A stretch of 64,000 nucleotides of DNA. Origin: Candidatus Nanohalococcus occultus. GTDB taxonomy: Archaea > Nanohalarchaeota > Nanosalinia > Nanosalinales > Nanosalinaceae. The notes beneath the pieces are model-generated. The model saw nothing but the letters and a program-made list of their open reading frames with translations, did no database searches and was not told the origin of the DNA. Of the stretch, positions 43,990-52,243 are shown piece by piece. A program made the position numbers and the translations under genes. Positions within the stretch are counted from its first letter, which is position 1. Every line of letters starts with the position of its first letter. Where the stretch lies: NCBI RefSeq assembly GCF_029207735.1, contig NZ_CP104395.1, forward strand, positions 478,692-542,691, given 5' to 3'.

Positions 43990-44531
43990 GTGAACCGCAG
44001 ATGGACAAAATAGAGAAACTAGAGCAGAGAATCGAGGAGCTTGAAGCCAAACAGTCCGAGGACGATGAAGAGAGGAAAAAGCTATCCATCATAGCCACGA
44101 AAGGAACTCTTGATATGGCATACCCTCCGCTGATCCTTGCGACCACCGCAGCCTCGTTCGGATGGGACGTACAGGTATTTTACACATTCTGGGGGCTGGA
44201 TGTTCTTCACGAGGAAAAATCAGATAATCTAGAGATGAGTGCGGTCGGGAACCCGAGTATGCCAATGCCTAACTCTATCGCAGCGCTTCCATTCGGAGAT
44301 AAAGCAGTAACGAAGATGATGGAACACAGAATGAGTGAAAACGGCACGCCTTCTGTCAGAGAGCTTATCGATACCGCACTGGACATGGATGTCGAACTGC
44401 TCGCCTGCCAGATGACAATGGAGCTAATGGATTATACCGACGACGAACTAATTGATGGGGTGAAATCCGGCGTAGGTGCGGCAACCGCGCTGAACTTTAT
44501 GGGCGAGGCCGACGTCCAGCTAATGCTCTAA
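43986..44531 (+). CDS. DsrE/F-like sulfur-relay protein
   Basis: 181 aa. A leading coiled coil (KIEKLEQRIEELEAKQ) precedes a DsrE fold: LSIIATKGTLDMAYPPLILATTAA, FGWDVQVFYTFWGL and LLACQMTMELMDYT with the conserved Cys. It belongs to the DsrE2-like group often linked with TusA and rhodanese. Expected to trap or transfer persulfide sulfur. ATGA-coupled to TusA. Confidence 0.88.
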   Translation: MSEPQMDKIEKLEQRIEELEAKQSEDDEERKKLSIIATKGTLDMAYPPLILATTAASFGWDVQVFYTFWGLDVLHEEKSDNLEMSAVGNPSMPMPNSIAALPFGDKAVTKMMEHRMSENGTPSVRELIDTALDMDVELLACQMTMELMDYTDDELIDGVKSGVGAATALNFMGEADVQLML

Positions 44532-44540
44532 AACTCTTCG

Positions 44541-44945
44541 GTGACAAGTACTTATTCAGAGAAGATGCCGGAATCAATAGCACAGTATCTGAAGGAAGAT
44601 ATGAGCTGTGAGAGTCTCTTGGACTGTATCCACGGCTCAAAAGAGCTGGACAAGAAGATCTACTTCAGACTGGTTGATGTGGAAAAAGCGCTGTCGGTCG
44701 ATGAAATCGCCGAACAAGTGGACCGTGAAAGATCAACTGCTTACCGCTCGGTACAGAGACTTCTGGAAAATAAGTTCCTCGAGCAAAAACAGGTCAATCA
44801 GGAAAACGGCGGCTACCACCACGTTTACAAGGCCAAAGACCCTGAAGAAGTAGCAGACCGGACGCAGAGAAAGCTAAATGACTGGTACGCACAGATGGGC
44901 GGCCTAATCCATGAATTCCGCCAAAAATACTCCAGAGACGAGTAA
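44541..44945 (+). CDS. Winged-helix regulator, end of the sulfur operon
   Basis: 134 aa, starting GTG 44541 or ATG 44565. Residues about 40-95 form an HTH (YFRLVDVEKALSVDEIAEQ, RERSTAYRSVQRLLENKFLE), TrmB/MarR-like. Two cysteines in the N-terminus (MSCESLLDCIHGSKELD) could sense sulfur or redox state. As the last gene of tusA-dsrE, it is the natural candidate to bind the operator pair between 43640 and 43738. Confidence 0.8.
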   Translation: MTSTYSEKMPESIAQYLKEDMSCESLLDCIHGSKELDKKIYFRLVDVEKALSVDEIAEQVDRERSTAYRSVQRLLENKFLEQKQVNQENGGYHHVYKAKDPEEVADRTQRKLNDWYAQMGGLIHEFRQKYSRDE

Positions 44946-44960
44946 CTGAACCCCTCTTAT

Positions 44961-46982
44961 CTAGAGCTGGGTTCTCTTCATCAACTGTGCGTTCACCGCC
45001 ACTATAACCGTTGAAAGCGACATTATAACCGCTCCTGCTGCCGGTGAAAGCATCACTCCGATCGGAGCGAGTACTCCGGCTGCCAAAGGCAGAGCCAATG
45101 CGTTATAGCCCGTTGCCCAAAACAGGTTCTGTACCATCTTCCTGTAGCTGGCATCACTCAGCTTCAACAGCTTTACAATATCCAAAGGATTGTTCTGAAC
45201 GAGTATAATGTCCGCTGATTCGACAGCCACGTCAGTCCCAGATCCTATCGCGATCCCGATGTCCGCTCTTGTAAGCGCTGGAGCATCGTTGACTCCGTCT
45301 CCAACCATCGCAACCAGTTTGCCTTCATCCTGTAGCTCCTGGATCTTCTTGTCTTTGTCCTCTGGTAGGACTTCGGCAAAGTAAGTATCGATTTCAAGCT
45401 CCCTGGCTACGGCCCGGGCTACCTCCTTTGAGTCTCCTGTCAGCATCGCGACCTCGATGCCTTTCTCGTGTAGTTGCTCGATTGCTTCCTGGCTTTCATC
45501 CCGGATTATGTCTGCGAGACCGACAGCTGCGATGGCTTTTCCATCGCGGAACAGGTATATGGCTGTCTCGGCGTTTTCTGCGGCCTTTTCCGCGAACTCT
45601 TCGAGTTGCTGAGGTATCTCAAAACCTTCTGATTTGGCTAGGTTCGGACCTCCAACGAAGACTTCATCACCTTCGATCTCTGCTCTCACGCCCTTGCCTT
45701 TGATTGCCTCGAAACCTTTTGCCTCAGGTATATCCAAGTCTTTTTCCTCGGCCGAGTTTCTGATTGCCTCCGCGATGCTGTGTTCCGAGTCCTTTTCTAC
45801 ACCAGCCATCAATGAAAGGGCTTTATCCTCCGAGATACTGGTGGCTTCGATGTCCGCAACTCCCATCTCTCCTTTAGTCAACGTACCTGTCTTGTCAAAC
45901 ACTATGGTATCGAGTTTTCTGGCTTGCTCCATAGCTATACGGTCCCTGACCAGTATGCCGTTTTGTGCGGCCATGGAAGTGTTGATAGCTACTACGAGCG
46001 GAACAGCTAAACCTAGCGCGTGCGGACAAGCGATTACTAAAACAGTTACTACTCGTTCGATCACCGTTACGTTAAAGCCAACGGCTAGCGTCCAAGCTAT
46101 CGCGGTTGCGGCTCCTGAGCCGAGCGCTATGTAGAAAAGCCAGCCCGCTGCTTTATCGGCTAGCATCTGTGTCTTTGATTCGCTTCCCTGTGCCTGTTCG
46201 ACCAGACCCATTATGCCGGAAAGTGCGGTCTCGTCTCCTGTCGCGGTGATCTCAACCCTTAGACTGCCGTCGTTGTTTACGGTTCCGCCGATCACCTCAT
46301 CGCCGGGTTGTTTGTCCACCGGCTGGGATTCTCCGGTTATCATCGATTCATCGACACTGGATTCGCCCTCGAATACTTTCCCATCGGCAGGCACCGAGGC
46401 ACCAGGCCGGATCAAGACCTTATCGCCTTCTTCTAGCTCCGAGACCTTGATTTCTTCTATCGTTCCGTCTTCAAGTATTTTTTCCGCGGTATCAGGCATT
46501 AACTGGGCGAGTTCGTCCAGCGCTCCCGATGCCTGGCGCACAGACCTCATCTCTATCCAGTGGCCGAGAAGCATGATATCGATAAGTGTTACAAGCTCCC
46601 AGAAGAAGCTGGACTGTGTGTTCAAAGTCAAGGAAGCCATACTGTAGACGAAAGCGACTGTTATGGCAAGGGAGATCAGCATCATCATACCTGGCTGTCT
46701 GTCCTCGAACTCTGATTTAGCCATCTTCAGGAAAGGCAAGCCACCGTAGGCGAAAATTATAACTGAGAATACCGGTACTATTAGCTGGCTTCCGGGAAAG
46801 CTCGGCGGTGTGTATCCCAGCATTCCGGAGACAAACTGGCTGAAGTAAAGAACAGGTAAGGAAAGCAAAGTGGAGATGAAAAACTTTCGTTTGAACATCT
46901 CTTCGTGGTGTTTGTGTCCGTGTCCCGAGCCGCTGTCTTCGGAGTGTTCTTCGCCGTGGTCGTGGTCATGTTCGTGTTCCAT
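44961..46982 (-). CDS. CopB-type copper-translocating P-type ATPase
   Basis: 673 aa. The metal-site helix has CPH (residues 319-321), typical of the P1B-3/CopB class. The His-rich N-terminus (residues 2-26, HEHDHDHGEEH) replaces CxxC domains. Other motifs are TGES (216-219), DKTGTLTKG (phospho-Asp 363) and GDGVNDAP. The usual SEHP reads SEHS. It pumps Cu, probably Cu(II) or Cu(I), out of the cell. Its start overlaps the stop of the small Met/His membrane gene by one base (TAATG). Confidence 0.95.
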   Translation of the reverse strand: MEHEHDHDHGEEHSEDSGSGHGHKHHEEMFKRKFFISTLLSLPVLYFSQFVSGMLGYTPPSFPGSQLIVPVFSVIIFAYGGLPFLKMAKSEFEDRQPGMMMLISLAITVAFVYSMASLTLNTQSSFFWELVTLIDIMLLGHWIEMRSVRQASGALDELAQLMPDTAEKILEDGTIEEIKVSELEEGDKVLIRPGASVPADGKVFEGESSVDESMITGESQPVDKQPGDEVIGGTVNNDGSLRVEITATGDETALSGIMGLVEQAQGSESKTQMLADKAAGWLFYIALGSGAATAIAWTLAVGFNVTVIERVVTVLVIACPHALGLAVPLVVAINTSMAAQNGILVRDRIAMEQARKLDTIVFDKTGTLTKGEMGVADIEATSISEDKALSLMAGVEKDSEHSIAEAIRNSAEEKDLDIPEAKGFEAIKGKGVRAEIEGDEVFVGGPNLAKSEGFEIPQQLEEFAEKAAENAETAIYLFRDGKAIAAVGLADIIRDESQEAIEQLHEKGIEVAMLTGDSKEVARAVARELEIDTYFAEVLPEDKDKKIQELQDEGKLVAMVGDGVNDAPALTRADIGIAIGSGTDVAVESADIILVQNNPLDIVKLLKLSDASYRKMVQNLFWATGYNALALPLAAGVLAPIGVMLSPAAGAVIMSLSTVIVAVNAQLMKRTQL

Positions 46983-47272
46983 TAGTTATCTTCTTTCTCT
47001 GCGCTCTGTTCTGTTATTTTCTGAACGAGGTAGATAATTCCTAGGATTACAAGTATCCAGAAGGCAAGTCCGAACAAGAGTCCGTACCAGCCCATTCCCC
47101 ACATGTTGTACCCGGCCATATGACCCATGTTGTGGGTCCAGGCCCCGCTATCCATCATGCCTGGCCCGTAGTGTCCTGATTCGTTGTGGGCTAGCACAGT
47201 GCCTACAGTTGTTAGAGTGGTTGCTAGTAAGACCGGTATTTTTCGTAACACTTTTGGCTCACCTATCAGCAT
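46982..47272 (-). CDS. Met/His-rich small membrane protein, copper locus
   Basis: 96 aa. An N-terminal hydrophobic segment (IPVLLATTLTTVGTVLA) is followed by an exported Met/His-rich stretch (HNESGHYGPGMMDSGAWTH, NMGHMAG) and a C-terminal membrane helix (LLFGLAFWILVILGIIYLV). Met/His clusters bind copper, and it is coupled to the ATPase gene, so it probably helps in copper capture or transport. Starts with ATG 47272 directly after a shared promoter motif. Confidence 0.75.
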   Translation of the reverse strand: MLIGEPKVLRKIPVLLATTLTTVGTVLAHNESGHYGPGMMDSGAWTHNMGHMAGYNMWGMGWYGLLFGLAFWILVILGIIYLVQKITEQSAEKEDN

Positions 47273-47286
47273 ATGATACGTCAGTG
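47270..47286 (-). promoter_or_regulatory. Shared copper-block motif in front of the Met/His membrane gene
   Basis: Read on the minus strand it is CACTGACGTATCATATG, ending in the start codon. The same layout (CACTATCGTAGCATATG) is in front of the PadR gene, with 3 differences in 17 bases. TATA-like sequence lies just upstream (minus strand, about 47287-47299). Confidence 0.55.
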
Positions 47287-47309
47287 TTTATATCTTATAA
47301 TGTCCTCGA

Positions 47310-47906
47310 CTAGCTACTACCTGTCCATTCGTCTCTCCAGGACTCCATTCTCCGGATTTCCTCTGTCTGGGCCTCTACCATTTCTTGGGCCAGATCCACT
47401 AGCTTCTCCGATCTGCCGTTTTGAACCTCGGCTCTCGCCATCTGTATCCCTCCGCGGTGATGTTCGATCATCAACTTGGAAAACAATAGATCGTACTCCC
47501 TGCCGCTGCTCTGTCTCAGCTGCTCCATTTCCTGAGCTGTTGCCATTCCTGCCATCCGGTGGCCGCGCGTAGGCCGGTTGAAACCAGCATCTCTCAGCCA
47601 TTCAGCCATCAAACGGTTTTCCTCTTGCTGGGCTTCGGATATATTCTGAGATATTTCAAGTATGTTAGAGTTGTTCGTCCTGTTTTCCGATAGCTCTGCC
47701 ATCTCTACGGCCTGATCGTGGTGTATTATCATCATGTTCATGAACATGATGTCGTTCCTGTTGAACTCTGTGGGTTGATCCGAGCCGCTGGAAAGCTGGA
47801 ACACTCCGGCCGCAGCTAACGCAACCATTAAAACCGTTAGTAATGCTACCGAGGTTTTTCTATCGGTCCTCAACTTATCTGTAAACTTCTTCATCCGACC
47901 TGACAT
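47310..47906 (-). CDS. DUF305 membrane-anchored protein
   Basis: 198 aa from ATG 47906 (frame also open to 47948). An N-terminal membrane anchor (VALLTVLMVALAAAGVF) is followed by two DUF305 repeats with the Met/His motifs MNMMIIHHDQAVEMAEL (about 66-82) and KLMIEHHRGGIQMA (about 145-158). DUF305 is a ferritin-like family linked to copper handling and often found with copper ATPases. Head-to-head with the PadR gene. Confidence 0.93.
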   Translation of the reverse strand: MSGRMKKFTDKLRTDRKTSVALLTVLMVALAAAGVFQLSSGSDQPTEFNRNDIMFMNMMIIHHDQAVEMAELSENRTNNSNILEISQNISEAQQEENRLMAEWLRDAGFNRPTRGHRMAGMATAQEMEQLRQSSGREYDLLFSKLMIEHHRGGIQMARAEVQNGRSEKLVDLAQEMVEAQTEEIRRMESWRDEWTGSS

Positions 47907-47914
47907 ATCATATA

Positions 47915-47924
47915 ATGAAACGTC
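47915..47924 (-). promoter_or_regulatory. Third copy of the copper-block motif core at the DUF305 promoter
   Basis: Minus strand GACGTTTCAT just before the DUF305 start matches GACGTATCAT in front of the Met/His membrane gene at 9 of 10 bases. Confidence 0.45.
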
Positions 47925-47947
47925 GGTTAGGTTTAAACATTCATCCA

Positions 47948-47964
47948 CACTATCGTAGCATATG
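47948..47964 (+). promoter_or_regulatory. Shared copper-block motif in front of PadR
   Basis: CACTATCGTAGCATATG, ending in the PadR start codon, shares 14 of 17 bases with the motif at 47270-47286. Presence at its own gene suggests autoregulation. Confidence 0.5.
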
Positions 47965-48354
47965 TCCGATCCAAACTTGAATCATATCTACCGTATGTAC
48001 ACGCTCTTGCTGTTGAAGACCGGTTCGCGGCATGGTTACGAGATAATTGATAAGATCGAAGAGATGACTGGCGACGAACCTAGTACGTCTCATATCTACC
48101 CTTTTCTATCAGAACTCGAGGAAAACGGATACGTAAGCGTGGAGAAAGGCACCCGGGGAAAAAAGACATACTCATTGACGGATGAAGGCAAGACTCTGGT
48201 ATCTGAACAGCTTGACTCGTTCGGAGAGATGCTTTACGCCGCAATACAGGATAAGGTAAGGGAATGCGCTCACTGTGACTGTCGGATATACGACAACGGG
48301 TACGAGAAAGACGGAGAGATCTACTGCTGTAAGCACTGTGCCTCCGCCGAATAA
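47962..48354 (+). CDS. PadR-TRASH metal-sensing regulator
   Basis: 130 aa. Residues 8-90 are a PadR winged helix (YTLLLLKTGSRHGYEIIDKI, TSHIYPFLSELEENGYVSVE). The last 30 residues hold six cysteines (C102, C105, C107, C122, C123, C126) in a TRASH-like pattern, C-x-x-C-x-C then C-C-x-x-C. TRASH domains bind copper or other metals in archaeal regulators. Next to a copper ATPase, DUF305 and a Met/His membrane protein, it is the probable sensor of this block. Confidence 0.85.
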   Translation: MSDPNLNHIYRMYTLLLLKTGSRHGYEIIDKIEEMTGDEPSTSHIYPFLSELEENGYVSVEKGTRGKKTYSLTDEGKTLVSEQLDSFGEMLYAAIQDKVRECAHCDCRIYDNGYEKDGEIYCCKHCASAE

Positions 48355-48404
48355 CCTGTTAAAACACAGAAACCTATAAGGCTCTAAGCCGCCATAAAGT
48401 AAGT

Positions 48405-48656
48405 ATGTCAAAGAAACTTCTGAAGACTGAAACAGTTATGAGCCGGCAGAATGCGGCGGAAAAACTCCATGGTATTGCCGATAAGATCGCCGACGGCCGG
48501 CTAGAGTTAACTACAGGGAACGACTCAGTCACTTTAGAGCCTGCCGACAGGGTCGAATTCGAGATCCAAGTTGAAGAAGAGATGGACGGAGATATGTCAC
48601 TTGAGGTCGAGATAGAGTGGTCTCCGAACGATTCTGAGGATATAGAGATAGGATAG
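48405..48656 (+). CDS. Amphi-Trp domain protein
   Basis: 83 aa. The amphi-Trp family pattern is clear: MSRQNAAEKLHGIADKIADG, then LELTTGNDSVTLEPADRVEFE and a final EIEWSP. These small acidic proteins are common in haloarchaea and of unknown function. It stands alone after the PadR gene. Confidence 0.8.
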   Translation: MSKKLLKTETVMSRQNAAEKLHGIADKIADGRLELTTGNDSVTLEPADRVEFEIQVEEEMDGDMSLEVEIEWSPNDSEDIEIG

Positions 48657-48752
48657 AAGCTCTTGGAGAAGGCTGTTGCCGGAGTACGTACAGCAAAAAC
48701 ATTTTTCTCCATTCTCTTTTTCCATGGCGCCTAAGAATGTAGCGAGCCATTA

Positions 48753-48931
48753 ATGAGCATAGAAGGCGTTGGCGGAGACATACAAGGATTTTACATCGAA
48801 AGAGTTTCTGTAGAGAGGCTGGAAGAACCTTCGAGAAATCAAAGCAGAAATTAGAAGACATATTTGAGTTAAAAGACAGGACAGCATCTGAAATGCTGGA
48901 AGAAGATCCAAGATGCTTTAAGACCGATTAA
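48753..48931 (+). pseudogene. Possible decayed gene in a 380-bp gap
   Basis: The gap 48657-49036 has no intact gene. From 48753 one frame reads MSIEGVGGDIQGFYIERVSV then RLEEP and stops at 48854; the adjacent frame then reads TFEKSKQKLEDIFELKDRT, then ASEMLEEDPRCFKTD to a stop at 48931. The two frames together look like one coding sequence broken by a frameshift. The family is unknown, and chance is possible. Confidence 0.3.
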
Positions 48932-49036
48932 ACTTAGGTCTTCCCTGTCAGAGTCTGTTCTAAGATCATCTTTGCGAACGTATCAAAAAGCATTTATATG
49001 TTATTTCTCAGTGACAAATTATAAGGTGTAATTTTG

Positions 49037-49618
49037 ATGACAGGAGAAAGAACGTCGAAGAAGGAAGGCATGCTAGACCACTTAAGTACTCAAAAGCCAG
49101 ATGATTTCTCTGAAGTAGACTACAGAGATTTCCTAGATAGAAATGTGCTGGATGATCTCGGTATAAACGTAGAGACCGATGAATCCTACGACATGAGGAT
49201 GAGAGCTGACAAAGAGGAGCTAGCCAAGGATCTCCACCGTATGGAAGATGAGTTCTACAAGATCGCTTGGGAAAGCAAACAGGTTAAAGCTCAGAGACAA
49301 ATTAGCAGAAGATCGGGAGGAGACTGTATGCTCCCGCAGTGGATGGCAGAGGACATGACCGAGGAGATAGAATCAAGTGTCTACAACAGATTACTGGAGA
49401 TCAGCGGCTCTGTAAGACATGTTGGCCAATCCGAGCTGGAGACTGCTTTCTCAGAAGTAGCTGAAGAATACACTTCAGGCCCTGACAACTTAGCAGTTGA
49501 GATTGAAGACAATATTATCGATATGGAAAGATACTCAGATAGTCTCGAAAGTTATCTCGAGTCTGGGTCCGGAGGCTTGAGCGAACCGGACGATTCTCCA
49601 AGTTACAGAGATCTGTAA
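49037..49618 (+). CDS. Acidic hypothetical protein
   Basis: 193 aa from ATG 49037, with AAGGTG ribosome site (49023-49028) and TATA-like TTTATATG at 48993-49000. No family recognised. Helical, acidic; a Cys (GGDCMLPQW) at residue 98 or so. The last 15 residues are Gly/Ser-rich and flexible (SGSGGLSEPDDSPS). Codons are A-rich relative to neighbours. Confidence 0.6.
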   Translation: MTGERTSKKEGMLDHLSTQKPDDFSEVDYRDFLDRNVLDDLGINVETDESYDMRMRADKEELAKDLHRMEDEFYKIAWESKQVKAQRQISRRSGGDCMLPQWMAEDMTEEIESSVYNRLLEISGSVRHVGQSELETAFSEVAEEYTSGPDNLAVEIEDNIIDMERYSDSLESYLESGSGGLSEPDDSPSYRDL

Positions 49619-49643
49619 AATGAGAGAATAGGCGAGAGGATTT

Positions 49644-49919
49644 TTACTCCTCTTGTTCTCTTGCTTCTTTTTCCTTCTCGAACATTTCAGGTAGCTTCTC
49701 TATGATGTGATCGACTGCTTTCTCGTCGGTTGGTACGGTAAACCGTTTTTTGTAGGCAGCTGTTTCCTCGTCCTTGTAGTATCCTGTTGCGATCTGGATG
49801 AACGAGTTTTCCGTTCCATCGTCCTGGATAGCCTTGTTCCTGCTTACCTCAACGAATTTTTCCCCTGGGAAGTTTCCATAGTCTCTACGTTCTTTCTCAA
49901 TTGTCTCGAATTGTACCAT
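49644..49919 (-). CDS. Small conserved-looking hypothetical protein
   Basis: 91 aa. Strand-rich centre (KFVEVSRNKAIQDDG, SFIQIATGYYKDEETAAY) and an amphipathic C-terminal helix (HIIEKLPEMFEKEKEAREQ). The pattern suggests a compact alpha/beta fold, but I do not recognise it. Monocistronic. Confidence 0.6.
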   Translation of the reverse strand: MVQFETIEKERRDYGNFPGEKFVEVSRNKAIQDDGTENSFIQIATGYYKDEETAAYKKRFTVPTDEKAVDHIIEKLPEMFEKEKEAREQEE

Positions 49920-50060
49920 AAAACCAGTTTTTTCATACAGACTTTACTATACTTGCGGAACCTACAGGGTTTTTTGTATACTGTTTTCAAGAGACATCGA
50001 TATATCTAAAGACGGCTAAAACTGTTTTTGAAGGCGAAAACACCTTCTAAAGAGTTTTTT

Positions 50061-50921
50061 ATGAAAGAATACGAGATCGATAAGCTGCTGACCGACGGAG
50101 AAAACATAGAGTTCGACCTTCTCAAGGACGAGAATGGCTACCGGATAGACACTTCTATGAGTTATGAAGGCGAGCGACTGGAACTCGCTATCCGCAGCAT
50201 CCAGACAGACCAGGAACTGGAAAGTTTCTACAGGAAATACGTTGAAGGCAGGTCTGGAGATAGATCCGTCGGCATCTACGGCAATTCAGATAGACTTGAA
50301 AAGGAGAATGCGAGAACCGATTCATGGGCTTTAACTAGCAACGGAGAGTGGAGCGTAGACATCTACCGCGCACTGAAAAAGTACATGAAAGATTCAGATA
50401 ACCCTTACAGAGCCGCTGATCATATAGCAGCCACGACCTCCGCAGCCATCAGCTTCTCAGAGAGCAGTAGCGAAAGAAGAAACGAAGACTACAGTTTCTA
50501 CATGAGCCTTGTCGCCGATCCGATTGAAAGACAGAAACCTGCGGGTTTCACGGACCGTATGAAGGCACGGGCAGCTGAAAGAGCGAAAAAAGAGGCGGTT
50601 TCAGCGGCATTAAGTGCGAAAGAAGATCTTGAAGCCGAATGGAGGCGTATGAAACGTGAAGGAGAAATAGAGGAGTTAAAGCGAAAAGCACGGGAGACTG
50701 CTAAGGATAAAGCAAAGGAACTGGCCGTACAGACCAAGAACTCGGCGAAAAACAGGACCAGGAGTGCTTTAGACAGCAAGATAGATCAGTTGAGACAAAG
50801 CCTTAGAAGCTCTCAAACCCGCGAGGATGAAGGCCCCGAACCCCGACTGACAGTCAGGAAAGACAACGGCATCACTATCTATGATTACAGGGACGCGGAT
50901 AACCGGTACGAGGAAAAGTAG
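50061..50921 (+). CDS. Coiled-coil hypothetical protein
   Basis: 286 aa from ATG 50061 (a TTG at 50028 is also open). The first 170 residues are mixed and acidic. From about 170 to 250 a highly charged helix (RMKARAAERAKKEAVSAALS, EAEWRRMKREGEIEELKRK) makes a long coiled coil, ending in a basic/flexible tail. No family recognised. It might interact with nucleic acid or another protein. Confidence 0.6.
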   Translation: MKEYEIDKLLTDGENIEFDLLKDENGYRIDTSMSYEGERLELAIRSIQTDQELESFYRKYVEGRSGDRSVGIYGNSDRLEKENARTDSWALTSNGEWSVDIYRALKKYMKDSDNPYRAADHIAATTSAAISFSESSSERRNEDYSFYMSLVADPIERQKPAGFTDRMKARAAERAKKEAVSAALSAKEDLEAEWRRMKREGEIEELKRKARETAKDKAKELAVQTKNSAKNRTRSALDSKIDQLRQSLRSSQTREDEGPEPRLTVRKDNGITIYDYRDADNRYEEK

Positions 50922-50927
50922 TTCCGG

Positions 50928-51131
50928 TTAGTTTTCTCTCAGGTTAATGGCTTGCCCGCGGTTTTTGTCTACGAACTCTAGTTTGCCTTCCTTTGCCAGC
51001 CAACCGATCGCCATATCCACCTTGGCTTTAGGGGCTTCAAAGCTGTTTGATACCTGTGTCAGCGATGTTTCGCCCTCCTCTTCGAGATGGTTCCATACTT
51101 TTCCTGCTAGTTCTCCGATACGTTTATTCAA
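50928..51131 (-). CDS. Small winged-helix protein (DUF2582-like)
   Basis: 67 aa. A compact winged helix: KVWNHLEEEGETSLTQVSNS, then KAKVDMAIGWLAKEGKLEFV. The pattern resembles the DUF2582/winged-helix proteins of bacteria and archaea. It has no other domain. Probably binds DNA; target unknown. Faces away from the second cold-shock gene. Confidence 0.75.
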   Translation of the reverse strand: MNKRIGELAGKVWNHLEEEGETSLTQVSNSFEAPKAKVDMAIGWLAKEGKLEFVDKNRGQAINLREN

Positions 51132-51223
51132 AGTTTCTCACCTTGTCTAAGAACTTCTCAACCGTGTAAATAAAGATTTCCGGGCGCCAGGACAAGGTGT
51201 TATACCGCGGTGAAACATGCTCC

Positions 51224-51266
51224 GATTATAAGGCTTGGTATTGAAACCCTTGTTATAGAGGAGGTG
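51224..51266 (+). promoter_or_regulatory. Promoter and leader of the second cold-shock gene
   Basis: GATTATAAGG (51224-51233) is a TATA element. About 25 nt on starts a leader with TAGAGGAGGTG, a strong Shine-Dalgarno (AGGAGGTG, 51259-51266), 7 nt before the TTG start. The leader parallels that of the first cold-shock gene. Confidence 0.65.
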
Positions 51267-51273
51267 TTAGATT

Positions 51274-51468
51274 TTGAAAGGTACAGTAGATTTTTTCCAC
51301 GATCAGAACCATTACGGTTTCATCGCAACTGACGAGATGGACGACGACGTCTATTTCAACTTGGACGAGCAGGACGACGGACTTGAAGTCGAAGAAGGCG
51401 ACGAAGTTGAATTCGACCAAGAGGACGCGGACAGAGGTCCAAAGGCTACAAACATGACTCTAGTTTAA
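51274..51468 (+). CDS. Cold-shock domain protein with TTG start
   Basis: 64 aa. Close relative of the protein at 11035-11226, keeping HYGFIATDE and DDVYFNLDE and the GPKATNMTLV end. The first FF at the RNP1 site becomes HYGF and H of RNP2 becomes N (YFNL), so RNA binding may differ. It starts with TTG behind a strong Shine-Dalgarno, which may lower its translation. No in-frame ATG or GTG fits better. Confidence 0.9.
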   Translation: MKGTVDFFHDQNHYGFIATDEMDDDVYFNLDEQDDGLEVEEGDEVEFDQEDADRGPKATNMTLV

Positions 51469-51530
51469 TCGGGTTCAACCGATTAAATGGAGCAAGCCAC
51501 CTACACATTATTTTTTCTTATTATTTTTAT
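51464..51530 (+). terminator. Terminator of the second cold-shock gene
   Basis: TTTAATCGG and CCGATTAAA form a perfect 9-bp stem (51464-51487) overlapping the stop codon, followed by T-rich runs around 51508-51530. Confidence 0.55.
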
Positions 51531-51577
51531 CGAGCTTATAATCTTGATCTAATACTTGAACCTGAGACAGCTCTTTC

Positions 51578-51814
51578 CTAACTCAGCGAATCCATAAACT
51601 CCTGGAACTCCTGTTCAGTCATAAGTGTAAGACGGTAACCGCCTTCCATCGGCCTTATGTCCTCTGTTTTACGCGGCACAACTCCGAGGGACAGTGCTTT
51701 CTTGATAGCTTGTTTCTGGGTTTTTGCCGCACCGATCTTCAGTTTATCGGTTTCCCGGTCGTAAAGCATCCAGTCCGTGTAAGGTTGTTTCTGTAGAATC
51801 CTCGGCTTCGTCAC
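51578..51814 (-). CDS. Small hypothetical protein
   Basis: 78 aa. Mixed strand/helix, no membrane segment, with a basic centre (KLKIGAAKTQKQAIKKALS). No family recognised. It overlaps the end of the exported protein gene (51811) by 4 bp, so the two are co-translated. Confidence 0.55.
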   Translation of the reverse strand: MTKPRILQKQPYTDWMLYDRETDKLKIGAAKTQKQAIKKALSLGVVPRKTEDIRPMEGGYRLTLMTEQEFQEFMDSLS

Positions 51815-52218
51815 GGACGCGTTACCTTGTAAAGAGTGAGTTGGCCGTCATCCGTTCTACCGGCGTCATCGCTGTAGCTAAAGTAAAGCCCGTAGCTTTC
51901 CTCGCCTAACGTAACCGTCCTCGAGATATTGTGGCGTTCTCCGTCGCTTTCAACATCTATCTGGTGATCGAAGGAGCCATCTCTATCGTAGTCAAGGTAC
52001 ATCTTTGCGGCCGCGCGATCCTCATACATTAGATCGATTGACTGGTTGTAAAAAGAGGCTGTCGCAACGTTGTTCTCACTGTCGGCAGTGACTGACTCAA
52101 AGCCGTTTGCCTGCTCAGGACTTCGATTCTGATCAGACTGGATTATACCTGCCTGTAAACCGGTTAGTCCTACAAGTACTGTCAAAGTTGTCGCTAGTAT
52201 CACTGTCTGCCGATCCAT
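51811..52218 (-). CDS. Exported or membrane-anchored acidic protein
   Basis: 135 aa. An N-terminal hydrophobic segment (VILATTLTVLVGLTGLQAG) acts as a signal or anchor. The mature part is acidic and beta-rich, with KMYLDYDRDGSFDHQIDVES and SYSDDAGRTDDGQL, which resemble calcium-binding loops (D-x-D-x-D/G). No family recognised. Confidence 0.65.
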   Translation of the reverse strand: MDRQTVILATTLTVLVGLTGLQAGIIQSDQNRSPEQANGFESVTADSENNVATASFYNQSIDLMYEDRAAAKMYLDYDRDGSFDHQIDVESDGERHNISRTVTLGEESYGLYFSYSDDAGRTDDGQLTLYKVTRP

Positions 52219-52243
52219 AAATCTGGGATACTCCAGAAATGTT

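Noticed and set aside
47273-47572. A plus-strand open frame starting next to the Met/His membrane gene
   Set aside because: It is opposite the DUF305 gene, which is clearly coding, and its translation is unlike any protein family.
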